Shown piece after piece: positions 17,422 to 25,358 of a stretch of DNA of 55,634 nt. The DNA lies in contig CANMSB010000033.1 in the NCBI GenBank assembly GCA_947500445.1, positions 1-55,634 of the forward strand, in the 5' to 3' direction. Origin of the DNA: an uncultured Flavobacteriaceae bacterium (lineage in GTDB: Bacteria; Bacteroidota; Bacteroidia; Flavobacteriales; Flavobacteriaceae). Below the pieces are notes generated by a model, which had not been told where the DNA came from, did not search any database, and saw nothing but the letters and a program-made list of their open reading frames with translations. The translations under genes and the position numbers were made by a program. Every line of letters begins with the position of its first letter. The first letter of the stretch is position 1.

Positions 17422-17613
17422 TTATTCAATATTCGGATTTGTCTTGAACATTCCGCCGACAACCGATTTATAGTTGCAGGTAAAAAGAGATGCCATTTCC
17501 ATAGCCAATTTGGCCATGGCCACATCGTTCATGACTTTTCCTCTCATTTCTTCGGGAACATCTTTTAAAGAGCGTTCCATATCTTGAAATACGTTTCTTT
17601 TTTGTTCTGCCAT
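17422..17613 (-). CDS. Small conserved-looking protein of unknown function
   Basis: 63 residues, soluble, mostly helical (FQDMERSLKDVPEEMRGKVMNDVAMAKLAME), with one Cys and no signal peptide or TM segment. I do not recognise a family. The ATG follows directly on the stop codon of the sigma factor gene (TAA-ATG), so it is coupled to it. That position is where anti-sigma factors are often encoded, but this protein has no membrane segment and no zinc HxxxCxxC motif, so such a role is only a possibility. Confidence 0.7.
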   Translation of the reverse strand: MAEQKRNVFQDMERSLKDVPEEMRGKVMNDVAMAKLAMEMASLFTCNYKSVVGGMFKTNPNIE

Positions 17614-18183
17614 TTATGGTATTTTATGATACACTTCTATCAACTTTGCTTTTGCCCTTTTAAGTCTCATTTTTACGGCACTTTCCCCAATGCCCAGAAC
17701 GTTACATAATTCTTTGATGGGAATACCGTCCTGATACTTTAGCAATAATAGTTTTTTGTCCTCCGGGTCGATACGTGTCAAAGCGATCTTCAATTTATCC
17801 AAGGGGATGCTATACAGGCTTTCATCATCTACTTCTGCCGCCTTGGTCACCTCTTCGGATAGTACATCCGATTTATCACTGATCTTACGCTCCTTGTTCC
17901 TGTTCACGTGGTTCACGCAAAAATTATAGGTAAAGGCATATACCCAGGTCGAAAATTTGGAGCGCCCCTTAAAACCTCCCAATTTTACGAACAACATTAA
18001 AAAAACATCCTGGGTAAGATCCTCCGCCTCCTGATCGGACTTCGAAAAAATAGAACATTTATGATATATTCTTTTGGCATAACGATCATATAGCAAACCG
18101 AACAACATGGTATTGTTGTCCTTTACGATCTGTTCTACCAGTTCTTCGTCAGTCATTGTTATGGCGGCGTTGTCCGTCTCCAA
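17614..18183 (-). CDS. ECF-type RNA polymerase sigma factor
   Basis: A 189-residue sigma-70 family factor. Region 2 is clear: LLYDRYAKRIYHKC ... EAEDLTQDVFLMLFVKLGGFKGRSKFSTWVYAFTYNFCVNHVNR (about residues 28-98). Region 4 has the helix-turn-helix KYQDGIPIKELCNVLGIGESAVKMRLKRAKAKL near the C-terminus. An acidic linker joins them. It probably controls its own operon with the 63-residue protein and the MscS-like channel. No Cys/zinc anti-sigma is adjacent, so its control is unknown. Confidence 0.92.
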   Translation of the reverse strand: METDNAAITMTDEELVEQIVKDNNTMLFGLLYDRYAKRIYHKCSIFSKSDQEAEDLTQDVFLMLFVKLGGFKGRSKFSTWVYAFTYNFCVNHVNRNKERKISDKSDVLSEEVTKAAEVDDESLYSIPLDKLKIALTRIDPEDKKLLLLKYQDGIPIKELCNVLGIGESAVKMRLKRAKAKLIEVYHKIP

Positions 18184-18261
18184 GATATCAATTTAGTGTA
18201 TCGGTTAATTTATTGAGACCCAATATTTAAAAAAAAGTCACTTTTATCGCTACGTTTTTAA

Positions 18262-18297
18262 AAAAAAATAAAGGGACACCGTTCCGTGCCCCTTTTA
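18262..18297 (-). terminator. Terminator after the 56-residue membrane protein
   Basis: Hairpin AAGGGGCAC/GTGTCCCTT on the minus strand with one mismatch, followed by TATTTTTTTTT. It lies about 30 bases past the stop of the small gene ending at 18329. Confidence 0.7.
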
Positions 18298-18328
18298 AAA
18301 CCAAAAAAAATAGTTAATATGGTAGTGT

Positions 18329-18499
18329 TTACTTCTGGTTTAAGTTTTTAGTACTGCCATCTTTTTCTATCAATAGCAATTGTTCTGATTTTTTTTGCTT
18401 CAATTTTCCAAAAAAATAAGGAAGGATGTGCACAAGGGAAATTAAAAAAATAATAGTGCTAAACAAAAAAAGCGGATGTTCCAATATGTATGTTTCCAT
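18329..18499 (-). CDS. Small membrane protein, 56 residues
   Basis: An ORF below the usual length cutoff: METYILEHPLFLFSTIIF then a hydrophobic helix to about residue 30 (LISLVHILPYFFG) and a Lys/Glu-rich soluble tail ending LNQK. One TM segment, N-terminus likely outside, basic tail in the cytoplasm. No family recognised. It is supported by a clean start, a plausible membrane topology and its own terminator at 18262-18297. It lies upstream of the sigma-factor operon on the same strand but is separated from it by that terminator. Confidence 0.55.
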   Translation of the reverse strand: METYILEHPLFLFSTIIFLISLVHILPYFFGKLKQKKSEQLLLIEKDGSTKNLNQK

Positions 18500-18634
18500 T
18501 ATAAAACTCGGGTCGGTTAGTGCTCTCTATATAGTAAGACACCATTAAAATTGAAAAGTCACTTTTTAAACCAAAAAAAATCATTTTTAATTTTCACCCT
18601 AATAAAATAAGGCCTTTTGAAGGAAAATAAACAT

Positions 18635-18667
18635 AAAAAAAGCTTCCAATAACGATTGGAAGCTTTT
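18635..18667 (-). terminator. Terminator of tRNA-Val(GAC)
   Basis: Perfect 13-bp hairpin AAAAGCTTCCAAT/ATTGGAAGCTTTT with a 4-base loop, T-run on the minus strand, five bases past the tRNA 3' end. Confidence 0.9.
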
Positions 18668-18672
18668 ATCGT

Positions 18673-18746
18673 GGGTCATATTGGATTCGAACCAATGACC
18701 TCTGCCCTGTCAAGGCAGCGCTCTAAACCAACTGAGCTAATGACCC
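18673..18746 (-). tRNA. tRNA-Val, anticodon GAC
   Basis: 74 bases folding as a full cloverleaf: acceptor GGGTCAT/ATGACCC, D-arm GCTCAGTTGGTTTAGAGC, anticodon arm CTGCC-TTGACAG-GGCAG, T-loop TTCGAAT. The anticodon GAC reads the Val codon GUC (and GUU). CCA is not encoded. Alone, with its own terminator. Confidence 0.95.
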
Positions 18747-18824
18747 ATTTAAGGAGGGCAAAAATAGCTAAAAGATCGAGATTATTGCAGCCGAAAGACA
18801 AAAAAATAGAATGGCCGTAACAGT

Positions 18825-19436
18825 TTACCAAGTATATTCCGGAGGGGCAATACCATTCATGCGAAGATAAAGGTTTGCCTTGGCGCGATGATTGGTGAGG
18901 TGATCTTGTACATAAAACAAGGCAAAGGCCCTGCTCACGGTATTTCCGCTATGGAACATGGTGCATTTTTGGTCCAATGTTTCTTGATCAATGGTACGCA
19001 CCACGGTTTCAGTATATGCAAAGCTCGTTTTCAATAGGGCTATAATGGCCTGCTTGTCCAAATCGTCCGCATTTGGCGTATGGGGCCTTACCTCAAAACC
19101 TTGGACGTAGCGTTTGGTCAAAAGCGCGGAAGCACTGGCGATATGGATCATCTGTTCCGCAAAACTCTTGCTTTCCGGTGCAGGTCTATACGTATAAAGC
19201 GAATCGGGCATTGCCATGGCAACATCCAAACAGTGCGCGGTAGCTTCTTTCCATATGGGAAGATACATTTTTGTAAAAGTCGTTCGCGGAAGGGTATCGT
19301 TTTGTGCATTTGTAACCGCACCGCCCAAAAAGAATAACAGCACAACGACCCAAACCCTTCCTATTCCCGACGTATCCTGACATGGTGCGTAAACCGGCAT
19401 CCGTTTGCCATCCTGCTTTGATTCAAAAGTATCCAC
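18825..19436 (-). CDS. DinB/YfiT-like secreted protein
   Basis: A 203-residue protein with a hydrophobic signal segment (VWVVVLLFFLGGAVTNAQ, ending near residue 45) after an unusually long polar N-terminus; a start at the internal Met13 is possible. The mature part resembles the DinB four-helix bundle: SFAEQMIHIASASALLTKRYVQGF and the C-terminal FYVQDHLTNHRAKANLYLRMNGIAPPEY, with His residues spaced as in the family metal site (HI...DHLTNHR). DinB-like proteins are putative metal-dependent hydrolases or thiol transferases; the function here is unknown. Divergent from the cytochrome cassette. Confidence 0.75.
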   Translation of the reverse strand: MDTFESKQDGKRMPVYAPCQDTSGIGRVWVVVLLFFLGGAVTNAQNDTLPRTTFTKMYLPIWKEATAHCLDVAMAMPDSLYTYRPAPESKSFAEQMIHIASASALLTKRYVQGFEVRPHTPNADDLDKQAIIALLKTSFAYTETVVRTIDQETLDQKCTMFHSGNTVSRAFALFYVQDHLTNHRAKANLYLRMNGIAPPEYTW

Positions 19437-19450
19437 TTGACCTATTTTTT

Positions 19451-19458
19451 CAAATGTA
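19451..19458 (-). promoter_or_regulatory. Candidate -7 box of the DinB-like gene
   Basis: On the minus strand TACATTTG matches TAnnTTTG. It ends 14 bases before the annotated ATG at 19436. A TTTG occurs upstream but at a spacing of only 13 bases, so the -33 box is doubtful. Confidence 0.4.
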
Positions 19459-19543
19459 GCACATAAATAGCCAAACCTGGGTTCTGCAACGAGTCCAAGG
19501 CTAAAATTAATGTATCTTTAAGAGGTTAATACATCATCTTCCT

Positions 19544-22500
19544 ATGGCATTGAAACAGCTACTTTTTGTAGGATTGCTCACACTCTTTACCTCCTGTGTC
19601 TTTCAAGCGCCGGAAGCGATAATGGTGGCCTATGAGGAACTGCCGGATCAAGTCGATTTTAATTTCCATGTAAAGCCCATACTTTCCGACCGCTGTTACA
19701 ATTGTCATGGGCCGGACGCCAATACCAGAAAGGCCGACCTGCGACTGGACATCGAAGAAGAAGCATTCAAGAAACTTTCCAGTGGCAATTATGCCTTTGT
19801 GTCGGGAAAACCGGGAAAAAGCGAAAGTGTACATCGTATATTGACCGAAGATCCCGATTTGCTTATGCCGCCTCCGGAATCGAACCTTTTCTTAACACCT
19901 TTGGAGAAAGCCACCATAATCAAATGGATCGAACAAGGTGCCGCCTGGAAACCCCATTGGGCATTTGCCAAACCCGACAAACCGGTTCTTCCCCAAAAAG
20001 CCAACGAAAAATGGCCCGTAGGTAACGAAATCGACCGCTATGTACAACAGACCTTGAAAGCGGCCGGTCTGGAACCCAATGCCCAGGCGGAAAAAGAGCG
20101 TTTGTTACGGCGTGTTTCCATAGACCTTACGGGGTTGCCCCCTACCATGGAACAACTTGATTCGTTCGTAGCGGACGATGGTCCCGATGCCTATGAAAAA
20201 ATAGTAGATGCCCTATTGGCGTCCGATGCCTGTGCCGAACGACTTACCTTGGATTGGATGGACCTGTCCCGTTACGCGGACTCCCATGGGTTGCATGCCG
20301 ATGGTTGGCGTTTGATGTGGCCCTGGCGGGATTGGGTGATACAGGCTTTTCAAAATAACATGCCATACGACCAATTTGTTACTTGGCAACTGGCGGGAGA
20401 TCTGCTCCCAAACGCGACTAAGGACCAAAAGTTGGCGACCGCATTCAATCGAAACCATCCCATGACCGCCGAAGGGGGAGCCATTGAGGAGGAGTTCCGG
20501 TTAAACTATGTTTGGGACCGCACTGAAACCGTAGGCACCGCACTCCTGGGGCTTACCGTTGCCTGTGCCCGTTGCCATGATCATAAATTCGACCCCATAT
20601 CCCAAAAGGATTACTATAAAATGACCGCTTTCTTTAACAATGTCAAAGAACTGGGGATGACGGGTGACGACGGCAACTATGGCCCACTGCTTCCCCTGCC
20701 CGACGCGGAAACCGAACAAAAGCTGGACACCCTGCAGCGCAACATCGCGCAAAAGACCGCCACCCTTGCCCTTACCAAAAAAGAACTCAAAGGTCTGGAA
20801 ACCTATATCAAAAAACTTCCCCTTGACTTTAAGGACAACGAATTGCTGGGCCATTTTCCTTTGGAGCGTTCCACACCAAGAAGCAAGGGAGGTTTCTCCA
20901 TAGACGATAAGGCCACCGCTACAACGCAACAGCCTCCAAAAGTAAAAAAAGGAAAAAAGGGCAACGCTTTCATGTTCACTGGGGAATATGACGAACTCTA
21001 TTTGAGCGGTATCCCGAATTTTGAGTGGACCGATTCGTTTTCTACAGGACTTTGGATGAACACAACCAAACGACAAGCGGCAAAAACACAGACCCTTTTG
21101 GGTACTTCGGGTGAAAAAAACAATTTTTGGCGCGGTTGGGATTTCTATTTGGATAGCTTGAACCACTTGAACGCCCGACTGATCCATTCGCTTCCGCACA
21201 ACTATATCCATCTTCGCTCCAAAGATTCGATACGGACAAATGCCTGGCGCCATGTCGCCTTTACCTACAACGGAAATGGATCTGCAACCGGACTCGAACT
21301 CTATATCGATGGTAAACCTGCCGAGACCGATATCGTTTTCGACCGCCTATACAAATCGATAAAGACCATTGCCAGCGGCACCCATGAGGTAGTGGACACA
21401 CCGGTACGGGTAGCAAAAAGTTATCGGTCCTTTACCGGGGAAAATGGTATTTTCCTAGGGATGTTGGATGACATTCATCTCTACTCCCGGGCACTGACCC
21501 CTTTGGAAATATTGTATTTGGCCAAACAGGACGATTATCCGGAAATTCCTGATGACCAATTGGCGGCGGACTATTGGGTAGATCGGGCGCCGCCGGTAAA
21601 ACTGTTAGAAAAAGAACTCAAAGCCCTTCGCCAACAATGGCTCGAACAAATGGGTCCCATTATGGAAGTCATGGTCATGGAAGAAATGCCCGAGAATCGT
21701 CCGGCCTTCGCCTTTGACCGAGGGGATTACACGCAACCTATTTATGAGGTAAAGGCCGGCACACCGGAAATCCTGCCCGAGTTCAAAGAAAATTACCCCA
21801 AAAACAGATTGGGTCTTGCACAATGGATCTTCTCCAAAGAAAACCCCTTGACCGCCCGGGTTACCGTAAACCGCTATTGGCAAATGCTTTTTGGAAAAGG
21901 TTTGGTGACCACCCCGCAAGACTTTGGGGTACAGGGTACGCTACCTTCACATCCCGAATTAATGGACTGGCTGTCGGTATATTTCGTTGAAAATGACTGG
22001 AACGTAAAGGGCTTGCTCAAAAAAATGGTAATGTCGCACACCTATCGGCAATCATCGGAAGTTTCTAAGATTCAAAAACAAAAAGATCCTACCAATCGCT
22101 ATCTAGCCCGTAGTAGCAGTTACCGACTGCCCGCCGAAATGATACGCGACAATGCGTTGGCCGCCAGTGGGCTTTTGGTACAACAGGTCGGTGGAAAAAG
22201 CGTAAAGCCCTATCAGCCCGCGAACTTGTGGATCGAAAAAAACAGTTTCTCGCACAAACTGCTCAACTATAAAGAATCAAAGGGGGATAGCCTTTATCGG
22301 AGAGGACTTTACACCTTTATCCGACGGACCTCGCCACACCCGGCGATGACGGCCTTCGATACCCCATCACGGGAAGTTTGTACCGTAAAGCGCGAAAACA
22401 CCAACACGCCGTTACAGGCCCTAGTGTTGCTAAACGACACCCAATTTGTAGAGGCATCCAGGGTTTTGGCGGAACGCATGCAGCGCGAAGGGGGTGAACA

Positions 22501-22753
22501 ATTGGACCATCAGATTGCCTACGGTTTTCGCTTGGCGATCAGTCGCGATCCAAAAAACGAGGAGACCGAAATTTTAAGGGAACTCTACCAAAAACAATCG
22601 GAACGGTTCCAGGCCAATCCAAAAGAGGCCCTTGCCCTATTGGATGTTGGGGAAAGACCATTGGACCCCACATGGGACAAGTCCGGGACCGCGGCATTGA
22701 CCATAGTGGCCAATACCATACTCAACCATGACGAGACGTATATGAAACGATAG
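19544..22753 (+). CDS. Planctomycete-type cytochrome c/DUF1549/LamG/DUF1553 protein
   Basis: A 1069-residue exported protein. The signal ends in LFTSC, so it is probably a lipoprotein. Domain order: planctomycete-type cytochrome c (heme motif RCYNCHGPD, near residues 50-58, with a later MPP segment as possible ligand); DUF1549/PSCyt2 at about 165-375 (IDLTGLPPT, DWMDLSRYADSHG, CARCHDHKFDPIS); a coil; a LamG/concanavalin-like domain at about 470-650; and DUF1553/PSD1 at about 770-1040 (NRYWQMLFGKGLV, SHTYRQSSE, TNTPLQALVLLND). The CARCHDH motif is a second possible heme site. Function is not known; gene pairs of this kind with DUF1501 are very common in Planctomycetes. First gene of a four-gene operon. 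A TATCTTTA 24 bases upstream is a near -7 box. Confidence 0.9.
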   Translation: MALKQLLFVGLLTLFTSCVFQAPEAIMVAYEELPDQVDFNFHVKPILSDRCYNCHGPDANTRKADLRLDIEEEAFKKLSSGNYAFVSGKPGKSESVHRILTEDPDLLMPPPESNLFLTPLEKATIIKWIEQGAAWKPHWAFAKPDKPVLPQKANEKWPVGNEIDRYVQQTLKAAGLEPNAQAEKERLLRRVSIDLTGLPPTMEQLDSFVADDGPDAYEKIVDALLASDACAERLTLDWMDLSRYADSHGLHADGWRLMWPWRDWVIQAFQNNMPYDQFVTWQLAGDLLPNATKDQKLATAFNRNHPMTAEGGAIEEEFRLNYVWDRTETVGTALLGLTVACARCHDHKFDPISQKDYYKMTAFFNNVKELGMTGDDGNYGPLLPLPDAETEQKLDTLQRNIAQKTATLALTKKELKGLETYIKKLPLDFKDNELLGHFPLERSTPRSKGGFSIDDKATATTQQPPKVKKGKKGNAFMFTGEYDELYLSGIPNFEWTDSFSTGLWMNTTKRQAAKTQTLLGTSGEKNNFWRGWDFYLDSLNHLNARLIHSLPHNYIHLRSKDSIRTNAWRHVAFTYNGNGSATGLELYIDGKPAETDIVFDRLYKSIKTIASGTHEVVDTPVRVAKSYRSFTGENGIFLGMLDDIHLYSRALTPLEILYLAKQDDYPEIPDDQLAADYWVDRAPPVKLLEKELKALRQQWLEQMGPIMEVMVMEEMPENRPAFAFDRGDYTQPIYEVKAGTPEILPEFKENYPKNRLGLAQWIFSKENPLTARVTVNRYWQMLFGKGLVTTPQDFGVQGTLPSHPELMDWLSVYFVENDWNVKGLLKKMVMSHTYRQSSEVSKIQKQKDPTNRYLARSSSYRLPAEMIRDNALAASGLLVQQVGGKSVKPYQPANLWIEKNSFSHKLLNYKESKGDSLYRRGLYTFIRRTSPHPAMTAFDTPSREVCTVKRENTNTPLQALVLLNDTQFVEASRVLAERMQREGGEQLDHQIAYGFRLAISRDPKNEETEILRELYQKQSERFQANPKEALALLDVGERPLDPTWDKSGTAALTIVANTILNHDETYMKR

Positions 22754-22791
22754 TAAAGACGGCAACACGCTTTACCTCCTGAATTGAAACT

Positions 22792-24252
22792 ATGTGTACA
22801 CACGACCATAAAAAAAATTATACCAGAAGGGATTTCCTCACAAAAACCTCCTTGGGCATGGGTGCCCTTTCCATGGCTTCGATGCTCGACCCGATGGGAC
22901 TTTTTGGCAATGGCAAGAATACAGCGGCACCTTTGCTGAACGGTGGCGCCCTGGGGCAAACGCATTTCCCGGCCAAAGTAAAACGGGTTATTTATCTCTT
23001 TCAAAGTGGTGCACCTTCCCAACTGGATCTTTTCGATTACAAGCCGTTGTTGAACAGAATGAACGGTCAAGACTTGCCCGAGAGCGTACAGCAAGGGCAG
23101 CGGCTGACCGGAATGTCGGCAGGACAGGCGAGTTTGCCCATTGCCGGCAGCGTTTTTGATTTTAAACAACATGGGGACAGCGGTGCATGGATGAGCGATC
23201 TGATGCCGCATACCTCCAAAATCGTAGATGAACTCTGTTTTATAAAATCGATGTATACCGAGGCGATCAATCATGATCCGGCGGTAACCTTTTTCCAAAC
23301 GGGCTCCCAATTACCAGGACGCCCCTCCATAGGTTCCTGGGTGAGCTATGGGTTGGGTACCGATAATAAAAATTTACCAGAGTTCGTCGTTTTGGTCACC
23401 AAGGACAAGTTTGGACAACCCTTGTATTCCCGATCTTGGGGTAACGGTTTTTTGCCTTCACAACACCAGGGCGTACAATTTCGATCCGGCAAAGACCCGG
23501 TACTCTACCTGACCAATCCTCCCGGAATCGATGGCACTTCCAGAAGGGAGCAGCTGGACCATTTGCAACGGTTGGAAAAATTAAACCATGATGATCTGGG
23601 CGATCCAGAAATCTTGGCCCGAATGGCACAATACGAGATGGCGTTCCGTATGCAGACCTCCGTTCCTGAAATTATGGATACCAAAGACGAGTCCGATCAC
23701 ATTTACGAGATGTACGGACCGGACAGTAAAAAACCCGGAACCTTTGCCGCCAATTGTATTTTGGCCCGCAGACTTGCCGAACGCGACGTAAAGTTCATTC
23801 AACTGTACCACCAGGGATGGGACCAGCACGGCAACCTTCCCAAGGCCATAAAAGTGCAGTGCAAGGAGACCGATCAGGCGACCGCAGCATTGATCACCGA
23901 TCTAAAACAACGTGGTATGTTGGAGGATACGCTTGTGATCTGGGGCGGGGAGTTTGGGCGAACCAACTACTCTCAAGGACAATTGACCCCTGAAAGCTTT
24001 GGTCGCGACCACCACCCCAAGTGCTTTACCATTTTTATGGCCGGGGCCGGCATTAAAAAAGGGTTCACTTTTGGCGCAACGGACGATTTTGGGTACAACG
24101 TGGTTCAAAACCCCGTACACGTGCACGATTTTCAAGCGACCCTCATGCACTTATTAGGAGTGGACCATGAACGCCTTACCTTTAAATTTCAAGGAAGACG
24201 TTACCGTTTGACCGATGTGCACGGCGAGGTCGTAAAAGAGATTTTGGCCTGA
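22792..24252 (+). CDS. DUF1501 protein with Tat signal
   Basis: A 486-residue protein of the DUF1501 family (related to the alkaline phosphatase/sulfatase fold). The N-terminus is a twin-arginine-like signal, YTRRDFLTKTSLGMGALS. Family segments are FLFQSGAPSQLDLFDYKP, NHDPAVTFFQTGSQLPGRPSIGSWVSYGLG, the HQGWDQHGN segment and the C-terminal WGGEFGRTNYSQG...GRDHHPKCF. These His/Asp/Glu-rich motifs look like a metal site. No catalytic activity has been established for the family as far as I know. It follows the cytochrome/DUF1553 gene by 38 bases, the standard pairing, and is followed by a second Tat protein. Confidence 0.9.
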   Translation: MCTHDHKKNYTRRDFLTKTSLGMGALSMASMLDPMGLFGNGKNTAAPLLNGGALGQTHFPAKVKRVIYLFQSGAPSQLDLFDYKPLLNRMNGQDLPESVQQGQRLTGMSAGQASLPIAGSVFDFKQHGDSGAWMSDLMPHTSKIVDELCFIKSMYTEAINHDPAVTFFQTGSQLPGRPSIGSWVSYGLGTDNKNLPEFVVLVTKDKFGQPLYSRSWGNGFLPSQHQGVQFRSGKDPVLYLTNPPGIDGTSRREQLDHLQRLEKLNHDDLGDPEILARMAQYEMAFRMQTSVPEIMDTKDESDHIYEMYGPDSKKPGTFAANCILARRLAERDVKFIQLYHQGWDQHGNLPKAIKVQCKETDQATAALITDLKQRGMLEDTLVIWGGEFGRTNYSQGQLTPESFGRDHHPKCFTIFMAGAGIKKGFTFGATDDFGYNVVQNPVHVHDFQATLMHLLGVDHERLTFKFQGRRYRLTDVHGEVVKEILA

Positions 24253-24278
24253 TCTATTTGTAAATAATCCGAAAAAAC

Positions 24279-25340
24279 ATGAAAAACAGCAATAACAACA
24301 GAAGAAACTTTATTAAAAAAACAACCATGGCTTCGGCGGCCGGGCTTATTGCACCCGCTGTTTCCTTTGGCATAACACATTCAAAAAAACCAATGAAAGA
24401 ACTCGTAGGACACGGAAACTTCCAATATCAAGTAGATCAAGAATGGGGCATACAGGACCCTTCAAAAATACCGGTGAACGATTGCCATGAAATGGTACTG
24501 GACCACCAAGGGCGTATTCTAATGACCACCACCGGGGAAAACAACAACAACCTGATCGTTTATGATCGATCGGGTAAGGTATTGGATTCCTGGGGAACCG
24601 ATTTTCCCGGAGCACACGGCCTTTCCATAGGCGGTGAGGGAAAAGATCAATTTTTACTCATTACGGACCCTGACACCCACAAAGTATGGAAAACCACTTT
24701 GGACGGAAAGATCATCATGACCTTGGAACGTCCCAAAGAAGTTTCCGGATACACCAGTAATGATCAATTTAAACCGACAGAAACGGCCATTTTGCCCAAT
24801 GGTGATTTTTATGTTGCCGATGGGTACGGTGAAAATTTCATTATTCATTACAACGCAAAGGGAGAATACCAAGGGCATTTTGGTGGCACTGGAGAGGCCG
24901 ACGCCCTTTTTAATTGCAGCCATGGTATTACAGTGGACCATCGCGATGCCGAAAACCCTACACTGCTCATTACGTCGCGCGGAAATCAACGTTTTAAGCG
25001 GTTTACGTTGGACGGAAAACATTTGGAGACCATTTTGCTTCCGGGATGTTCCGTATGTCGCCCGGTCATTCATGGGGAAAACCTCTATTTCGCGGTAATC
25101 GTGACCAAAACCTGGGACAGCTGGGACGGCATGTTGGCCGTTTTGGACAAAGACAACAAGGTAGTATCCTTTCCCGGGGGCAGTGCGCCCGAATATGTGA
25201 ACGGCACCCTTACGGCGCCGATCTTTGATGGTAAAACGTTTCGAAATCCGCATGATGTATTGGTCGATGACGAGGGAAGTCTTTACGTACCACAATGGGC
25301 TTCCGGAAAAACCTACCCGATCAAACTGACCCGAGTATAA
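24279..25340 (+). CDS. Tat-exported NHL/six-bladed beta-propeller protein
   Basis: 353 residues. Tat signal NRRNFIKKTTMASAAGLIAP, then repeated propeller-type strands (HEMVLDHQGRILMTT, NNLIVYDRSGKVLDSWG, ETAILPNGDFYVADGYG, NFIIHYNAKGEYQGHFGG, HGITVDHRD, PHDVLVDDEGSLYVPQW), as in NHL or six-bladed peptidylglycine-lyase-like propellers. It is periplasmic. A CSVCRP motif holds two Cys that may form a disulfide. No catalytic role can be read. The gene is 26 bases past the DUF1501 gene and 18 before the next, so it is part of the operon; export as a folded protein suggests a bound cofactor or a complex partner. Confidence 0.85.
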   Translation: MKNSNNNRRNFIKKTTMASAAGLIAPAVSFGITHSKKPMKELVGHGNFQYQVDQEWGIQDPSKIPVNDCHEMVLDHQGRILMTTTGENNNNLIVYDRSGKVLDSWGTDFPGAHGLSIGGEGKDQFLLITDPDTHKVWKTTLDGKIIMTLERPKEVSGYTSNDQFKPTETAILPNGDFYVADGYGENFIIHYNAKGEYQGHFGGTGEADALFNCSHGITVDHRDAENPTLLITSRGNQRFKRFTLDGKHLETILLPGCSVCRPVIHGENLYFAVIVTKTWDSWDGMLAVLDKDNKVVSFPGGSAPEYVNGTLTAPIFDGKTFRNPHDVLVDDEGSLYVPQWASGKTYPIKLTRV

Positions 25341-25358
25341 CCACAAACCGTTACCAAC

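Noticed and set aside
18184-18328. Second small gene before the sigma factor
   Set aside because: Only the terminator of the 56-residue gene and AT-rich sequence; no frame with a start and convincing product.
20501-21253. 250-codon open frame antisense to the cytochrome/DUF1553 gene
   Set aside because: Shadow of a gene with clear domains; Cys/Gly-rich translation without a family.
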